64,000 nt of DNA from Acidimicrobiia bacterium (GTDB lineage: Bacteria > Actinomycetota > Acidimicrobiia > Acidimicrobiales > Aldehydirespiratoraceae). A program made the position numbers and the translations under genes. Positions 58,991 to 64,000 of the stretch are shown here, piece by piece (positions within the stretch are counted from its first letter, which is position 1; each line of letters opens with the position of its first letter). The stretch spans positions 434,001-498,000 of the forward strand of contig JAJEHD010000018.1 of NCBI GenBank assembly GCA_022819505.1, read 5' to 3'. A model generated the notes under the pieces. That model worked only from the letters and a program-made list of their open reading frames with translations, made no database searches and was not told the origin of the DNA.

Positions 58991-59806
58991 TCAGTCCTCG
59001 AAGACTGGGGGGCGCTTCTCGGAGCGGGCCAGGACGGCCTCCTCGAAGTTGCGAGTGGTCATACGGACCAGCAGCTGGGCGTTCATCTCCGAGCGCATGT
59101 GGGCCGCGTAGCTGGACGCCTCCAGCCCGGCCCACAGCATTCTCTTGGTGAGCTCGACGCCGGGCCGGCTCAAGGCCGCTATGCGGGCGCCGATCTCGTA
59201 GCAGCGGTCCAGCAGGTCGGAGGGCGCGACCGTCTCGCTCACCAGGCCGATGCGGGCCGCTTCCTCGGCATCGACGTCGCGGCCGGTCAGCATGATCTCG
59301 AAGGCCCGAGACGATCCGATCGCCCTCGGCAGGGTGAAGCTGAGGCCCAGCTCGGACGCGGTGAGGCCGTTGTTGATGCCCGCGGCCCGGAAGTAGGCCT
59401 CGGTCGATGCGATGCGGATGTCGCAGGCCAGGGCCAGGCACATACCCCCGCCGATGGCCGCGCCGTTGATGGCCGCGATCACCGGCTGGTGGAGGTCCCC
59501 GACCAGTTCGATCACCTCGTGGAGACGGTCGGCGGCCCGGTGGGCGATGGTCGCCCTGGTCAGGCCCTCGATGTAGGGCACCCGGCCGGAGTCCACCATG
59601 TCGGCCCCCGAGCAGAACCCGTGGCCCGCGCCGGTGATCACCACCGCCCTCACGCCGTTGTCGTTGTTGACGCCACGCAGGGCATCGGCCAGCGGGATCA
59701 TCACGTCGAAGGCCATGGCGTTCATGCGCTCGGGCCGGTTGAGGGTGAGCAGCGCGATGTCGGGGCGTGGGTGGTCTACCAGTACGAAGTCGTCTGCGGA
59801 TGCCAT
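58991..59806 (-). CDS. Enoyl-CoA hydratase/isomerase family protein
   Basis: A 271-residue crotonase-fold protein acting on acyl-CoA esters. The oxyanion-hole segments are VVITGAGHGFCSGADM and AAINGAAIGGGMCLALACDIRIAS. LGLSFTLPRAIGSSRAFEIMLTGRDVDAEEA completes the family pattern. The second catalytic Glu position carries a Ser/Leu-containing stretch (ASELGLSF), so hydration of simple enoyl-CoA is not assured. It is 40 bp after the SDR gene on the same strand, and the two are probably one operon. Confidence 0.88.
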   Translation of the reverse strand: MASADDFVLVDHPRPDIALLTLNRPERMNAMAFDVMIPLADALRGVNNDNGVRAVVITGAGHGFCSGADMVDSGRVPYIEGLTRATIAHRAADRLHEVIELVGDLHQPVIAAINGAAIGGGMCLALACDIRIASTEAYFRAAGINNGLTASELGLSFTLPRAIGSSRAFEIMLTGRDVDAEEAARIGLVSETVAPSDLLDRCYEIGARIAALSRPGVELTKRMLWAGLEASSYAAHMRSEMNAQLLVRMTTRNFEEAVLARSEKRPPVFED

Positions 59807-59845
59807 GGCGGGCGACGGTATCAGCCGCCGCCGGACGGCACGGCG

Positions 59846-60625
59846 CTAGTCGCCGAGGTCGGGCTTCCAGGCCGATCCGTTGATGTGGCCCCCGCCGTCC
59901 GCGAACAGCGTGTTGCCGGTGACGTACCGGCTTGCCTCCGAGGCCAGGAACACCACCACCGGGGCGATGTCCAGGTCGGGGTCGCCGATGCGGCCCATCG
60001 GGTTGGCGGCATCGGCCGCGGCCAGCAACTCCGGATGCGCGCCCATCACCCGGTGGAAGCTGGCCGACTTGGCGGCCGGGCAAACGATGTTGGCCGTGAT
60101 GCCCCAACCGGCCCACTCCCTGGCCGCGGTGCGGGTGGCCGCCCGCAGCGCCTCCTTGGCCGAGTTGTACTCGACCGTTCCCATGTGCGCGTTCACCCCG
60201 TTGAGCGAGCACATGTTGATCACCCGGCCCCAGCCGTTGGCCCTCATCAGGGGCAGGGCCGCGCTCATGGCCCAGAACGGGCCGTAGAACCCCACCGCCA
60301 GAGCCCGCGACAGTCCGGCCTCGGTCTTGCGCTCCACCCGGCTGATCTCGCCGCCGCCCCAGGCGTTGTTGACCAGTATGTCCACCGACCCCCACCTCCC
60401 GGCGGCGTGGGCGACCATGGCCTCGACTGCGGCCCGATCGCCCACGTCGGTGGCCAGGAACTCGCAGGCGTCGCCGAGTTCGGCCGCGGCGTCGTGGCCG
60501 AGTTGCTCGTCGATCTCGGCCACGAGCACGTTGGCCCCCCCGGCCACGAAGGCCCGGGCCACGGCTCGACCGATGCCCTCGCCCGCGCCGGTGACCACTG
60601 CCGTCCTACCCTCAAGCTCTCCCAT
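59846..60625 (-). CDS. Short-chain dehydrogenase/reductase
   Basis: A 259-residue classical SDR: cofactor motif TAVVTGAGEGIGRAVARAF, NNAW in place of NNAG (ILVNNAWGGG), catalytic Ser in NMCSLNGVN and Tyr/Lys in VEYNSAKEALRAA. The complete catalytic set contrasts with the SDR at 47.2 kb. ATG 60625 is chosen because GGGAGG lies ~6 nt upstream; the frame is open further but unsupported. It is divergent from the PlsC-type gene and upstream of the enoyl-CoA hydratase. The substrate is probably a hydroxyacyl compound (inference). Confidence 0.9.
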   Translation of the reverse strand: MGELEGRTAVVTGAGEGIGRAVARAFVAGGANVLVAEIDEQLGHDAAAELGDACEFLATDVGDRAAVEAMVAHAAGRWGSVDILVNNAWGGGEISRVERKTEAGLSRALAVGFYGPFWAMSAALPLMRANGWGRVINMCSLNGVNAHMGTVEYNSAKEALRAATRTAAREWAGWGITANIVCPAAKSASFHRVMGAHPELLAAADAANPMGRIGDPDLDIAPVVVFLASEASRYVTGNTLFADGGGHINGSAWKPDLGD

Positions 60626-60732
60626 GCCTGCCTCCCGACTCTGAGCCGCTGCGTCATTCTTCACCACAGCGGCCGGGCGCGTCGGTGGTAGACAACCATC
60701 GGCACGACACCTCCGAGCCGAAGGGGAGCCAG

Positions 60733-61404
60733 GTGGAGGACCTCCAGCAGAGAGCCCAGCGCATCGCAGCCAAGCGCAGCTCCATCTGGGTCTACCGCTT
60801 CGTGCGCCGCACCATCATGGCGGTGCTCTACCCGTACTTCCGGGTGCGCCGCCGCGGCGGCGCGTATCTCGACAGCGAGGGTCCGATGATCGTGGCCCCG
60901 GTGCACCGGTCCAACCTCGACACGCCGCTCATGGCCGGGCTGGGCCATCGCCGCTTGCGGGCCTTGTCCAAGGAGTCGCTGTTCTCCAACAAGTACTTCG
61001 GAGCGTTCCTGGCCGCGCTGGGCGCCTTCCCGGTGCGCAGGGGCGCGGCAGACAGGGAGGCCATGCGGGAGGCGGTGAGGATGCTGGAGGCAGGCGAGCA
61101 GATCGTGGTGTTCCCCGAGGGGGGCCGCCAGACCGGGCCCCGGGTGGAGTCCGTTTTCGACGGCATGAGCTACCTAGCATCCCGCACCGGCGCCGTCATC
61201 GTGCCCGTCGGCATCGCGGGAACCGAGGCGGCCATGCCCACCGGCACCCGCCTGCCGCGGCCGGTGCGGGTGGCCATGGTGGCCGGGCCGCCGATACGCC
61301 CGCCCGAGGGCCGGATGACCCGTCCGCAGATGAGCCGCTTCTCGGAAGAGGTCCGCGAGCGCCTGCAAGCGGTATTCGACGAAGCCCAGGCCCTGGCCGG
61401 CTGA
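60733..61404 (+). CDS. 1-acyl-sn-glycerol-3-phosphate acyltransferase-type protein (PlsC family)
   Basis: A 223-residue membrane-associated acyltransferase of phospholipid synthesis. The H(X)4D catalytic motif is HRSNLD, the glycerol-phosphate-binding segment is FPEGGRQ, and GAFPVRRGAAD and VPVGIAGTEAAMP complete the four family blocks. GTG 60733 is chosen because AAGGGGAG lies ~5 nt upstream; an ATG at 60685 without a ribosome site is an alternative. It precedes icd by 36 bp but icd seems to have its own -10 box. Confidence 0.88.
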   Translation: MEDLQQRAQRIAAKRSSIWVYRFVRRTIMAVLYPYFRVRRRGGAYLDSEGPMIVAPVHRSNLDTPLMAGLGHRRLRALSKESLFSNKYFGAFLAALGAFPVRRGAADREAMREAVRMLEAGEQIVVFPEGGRQTGPRVESVFDGMSYLASRTGAVIVPVGIAGTEAAMPTGTRLPRPVRVAMVAGPPIRPPEGRMTRPQMSRFSEEVRERLQAVFDEAQALAG

Positions 61405-61440
61405 AGTCGCGATTACCGGCCGCCGGTAGCCTCGGTGCAT

Positions 61441-62637
<1,197 letters not shown>

Positions 62638-62648
62638 CCGAGTCGGGG

Positions 62649-62691
62649 ATTGGCAGCGCTTTGCGCGGCATGCGTGCATTCTGCTGCCAGT
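62649..62691 (+). repeat. Dispersed repeat copy 3: hairpin only
   Basis: ATTGGCAGC (62649-62657) and GCTGCCAGT (62683-62691) form an inverted repeat (one T-G pair), with the 20-nt core ATGCGTGCATTCTGCTGCCA identical to copy 1. The promoter block seen in copies 1 and 2 is absent. It lies 11 bp after the icd stop, where it could also act as a terminator. Confidence 0.75.
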
Positions 62692-62710
62692 TCCGCTCCC
62701 TGGGGGCGTG

Positions 62711-64000
62711 ATGAGCCGCTACCGCGACGGCTTGGCCCGCCGGGGATTCCGGCTGATAATGCGCTCGGTGCGGGCCCACCCGATCCCGCACGCGGTGGCG
62801 CTCATCGGCGCGCTCGGGTTCGTCGCCGCCACGGTGGGAACCGCCTGGCTGCTGGGCTGGATCACCGACCATGTGATCATCGCTGACGAAGCCGAGCGGA
62901 CCCGTCCAGCGGTGGCCGCGATCCTGGTGATCGGGATCTCGGTGGCCAGCGGGGTTTCGGTGCTGATGCGCCGATGGTTCCTGGCCATGGCCGAGCTGCG
63001 AACCCAGCGCGACTGGCGGCGGGCCCTGCTGCACCGCTACGTCGACCTGCCCATGGACTTCCACCGCGAGCGCGACCCGGGCGAGCTGCTGGCCCATGCC
63101 GACTCCGACGTCAACACGGCCACCATGGTCCTCAAGCCGCTGGCGTTCGCGGTGAGCGTGGTGGTCCTGGTGATCGTCACGATGGTGGCGCTGTTCGTCG
63201 CCCACCCGCTGCTGGCACTGATCGCGGCGATCGTGTTCCCGGCACTGGCGGTGATCAGCCGGATCTACACCCGCAGGGTCGAGGCGCCCTCGGCCGAGGT
63301 GCAGCGCCGGGTCGGCGAAGTGTCAGAGGTGGCCCACGAGAGCTTCGACGGGGCGGTGGTGGTGAAGACCCTGGGCCGGGAGCCCATGGAGGTGGAGCGG
63401 ATGCGGGCCGCGTCGCAGCGGCTGCGCGACGAGCGGATCCGGGTGGGCCGGATGCGGGCCACCTTCGAACCGTCCATCGACGCCCTACCCACGGTGGGCG
63501 CCATCGCCCTGCTGCTGGTGGGCGCGTGGCTGGTGGGGCGGGGCTCGGCCACGCCCGGCGACCTGGTGCTGGCCGCCACGCTGTTCTCGCTGCTGGCCCT
63601 GCCGCTGTTCATCGTGGGCTTCTTCCTGGAGGAGATGCCCCGCTCGGTGGTGTCGCTGGAGCGGGTGGACCGGGTGCTGGACCGGCCCGTCCCGGCGCCG
63701 CCGGCGGCGGGTCCCCGGATGCTGCCGGAGGGTCCGCTCGGCCTGGAGATCGAGGACCTGGCGGTGGGCTACGGCTCACGGCTGGTGCTCGACGGGGTGT
63801 CGCTCCAGGTGCGACCGGGTGAGACCGTCGCTCTGGTGGGTGCCACCGGGTCGGGCAAGTCGACCCTGCTCGAGACGGTGGCCGGACTCAACGACCTGGC
63901 GCGGGGCTCGATCCGCCTGTCGGGGACCGATCTCGGCAGTCTCGGCCCCGGCGAGCTCCACGAGGCGGTGGCGCTGGTGTTCCAGGAGGCGTTCCTGTTC
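62711..64000 (+). CDS. ABC transporter, fused permease/ATPase (exporter type), partial
   Basis: At least 430 residues of an ABC exporter half-transporter, open to the window end. Residues ~15-310 form the six-helix type I exporter domain (VALIGALGFVAATVGTAWLLG; VVVLVIVTMVALFVAHPLLALIAAIVFPAL). The ATPase domain starts ~residue 340, with LEIEDLAVGYGSRLVLDGVSLQVRPGETVAL, Walker A GATGSGKST and the Q-loop FQEAFLF at the edge. The signature and Walker B lie outside. Substrate unknown; it probably pairs with another half-transporter. Start at ATG 62711, with a GTG at 62708 just before. Confidence 0.9.
   Translation, partial: MSRYRDGLARRGFRLIMRSVRAHPIPHAVALIGALGFVAATVGTAWLLGWITDHVIIADEAERTRPAVAAILVIGISVASGVSVLMRRWFLAMAELRTQRDWRRALLHRYVDLPMDFHRERDPGELLAHADSDVNTATMVLKPLAFAVSVVVLVIVTMVALFVAHPLLALIAAIVFPALAVISRIYTRRVEAPSAEVQRRVGEVSEVAHESFDGAVVVKTLGREPMEVERMRAASQRLRDERIRVGRMRATFEPSIDALPTVGAIALLLVGAWLVGRGSATPGDLVLAATLFSLLALPLFIVGFFLEEMPRSVVSLERVDRVLDRPVPAPPAAGPRMLPEGPLGLEIEDLAVGYGSRLVLDGVSLQVRPGETVALVGATGSGKSTLLETVAGLNDLARGSIRLSGTDLGSLGPGELHEAVALVFQEAFLF

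Overview
The window is high-GC, densely packed DNA with many ATGA start/stop overlaps. It carries a WhiB-type iron-sulfur regulator and a mycothiol-dependent-type enzyme, which points to an actinobacterium. The mix of Rieske oxygenases, CoA-transferase, acyl-CoA metabolism, sarcosine/dimethylglycine dehydrogenase, sulfotransferase and LRR/SLH surface proteins would suit an environmental or host-associated Acidimicrobiia-like lineage, but that rank is inference. At least a dozen genes have a TAnnnT or CAnnnT -10 box ending 6-8 nt before the start codon, so leaderless transcripts appear common.

Layout. 1-6.9 kb: end of a MATE transporter, an acyltransferase-3/SGNH fusion, then ilvB-ilvN-ilvC behind a valine-rich leader peptide and attenuator hairpin, followed by dps. 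6.9-10.6 kb: a small accessory island with a PD-(D/E)XK protein, an orphan antitoxin, and an XRE/ImmA-type protein overlapping a DUF4411 PIN-like gene broken by one nonsense codon. 10.6-17.4 kb: a lipoprotein, thiolase, aldehyde dehydrogenase, FAD-linked oxidase, and a Bcp-type peroxiredoxin whose peroxidatic cysteine codon is TGA with a SECIS-like hairpin behind it, probably a selenoprotein. 17.4-23.8 kb: a serine hydrolase and the lower protocatechuate 4,5-cleavage pathway (ligJ, ligK, ligI, ligU) plus a class III CoA-transferase, without the ring-cleaving enzyme. 23.9-26.7 kb: WhiB and a secreted LRR-SLH protein. 26.7-35 kb: dimethylglycine/sarcosine dehydrogenase, sulfotransferase and MDR oxidoreductase divergent from an aminotransferase, a Rieske oxygenase and a PrpD-family protein.

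35-47 kb is the most interesting region. An IclR regulator and a 15-bp palindrome separate a leftward set (two HAD hydrolases and a hydratase) from a nine-gene rightward operon. The operon holds two class I extradiol dioxygenases, a histidine phosphatase, a two-subunit PEP-synthase-like dikinase (ATP-grasp subunit and swivelling-His subunit), a Rieske oxygenase, 4-oxalocrotonate decarboxylase, 4-oxalocrotonate tautomerase and 2-oxopent-4-enoate hydratase. This reads as an aromatic pathway that primes a phenolic substrate by phosphorylation, oxidises it, dephosphorylates it and cleaves the ring. It is analogous to the 4-cresol Cre pathway of Corynebacterium glutamicum, but with a Rieske enzyme in place of the P450.

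47-55 kb: an SDR-like protein lacking the catalytic Tyr, acyl-CoA synthetase, acyl-CoA dehydrogenase, an amidohydrolase-like protein, a mycothiol-type enzyme and a lone methylmalonyl-CoA mutase small subunit. 55-59 kb: a UDG-fold-like protein, an SLH protein and an AbiE-like nucleotidyltransferase/regulator pair. 59-64 kb: enoyl-CoA hydratase, SDR, PlsC-type acyltransferase, NADP-isocitrate dehydrogenase and the start of an ABC exporter. A dispersed repeat occurs three times (35.0, 47.2, 62.7 kb). In two copies it ends in a well-spaced promoter exactly at a GTG start codon.
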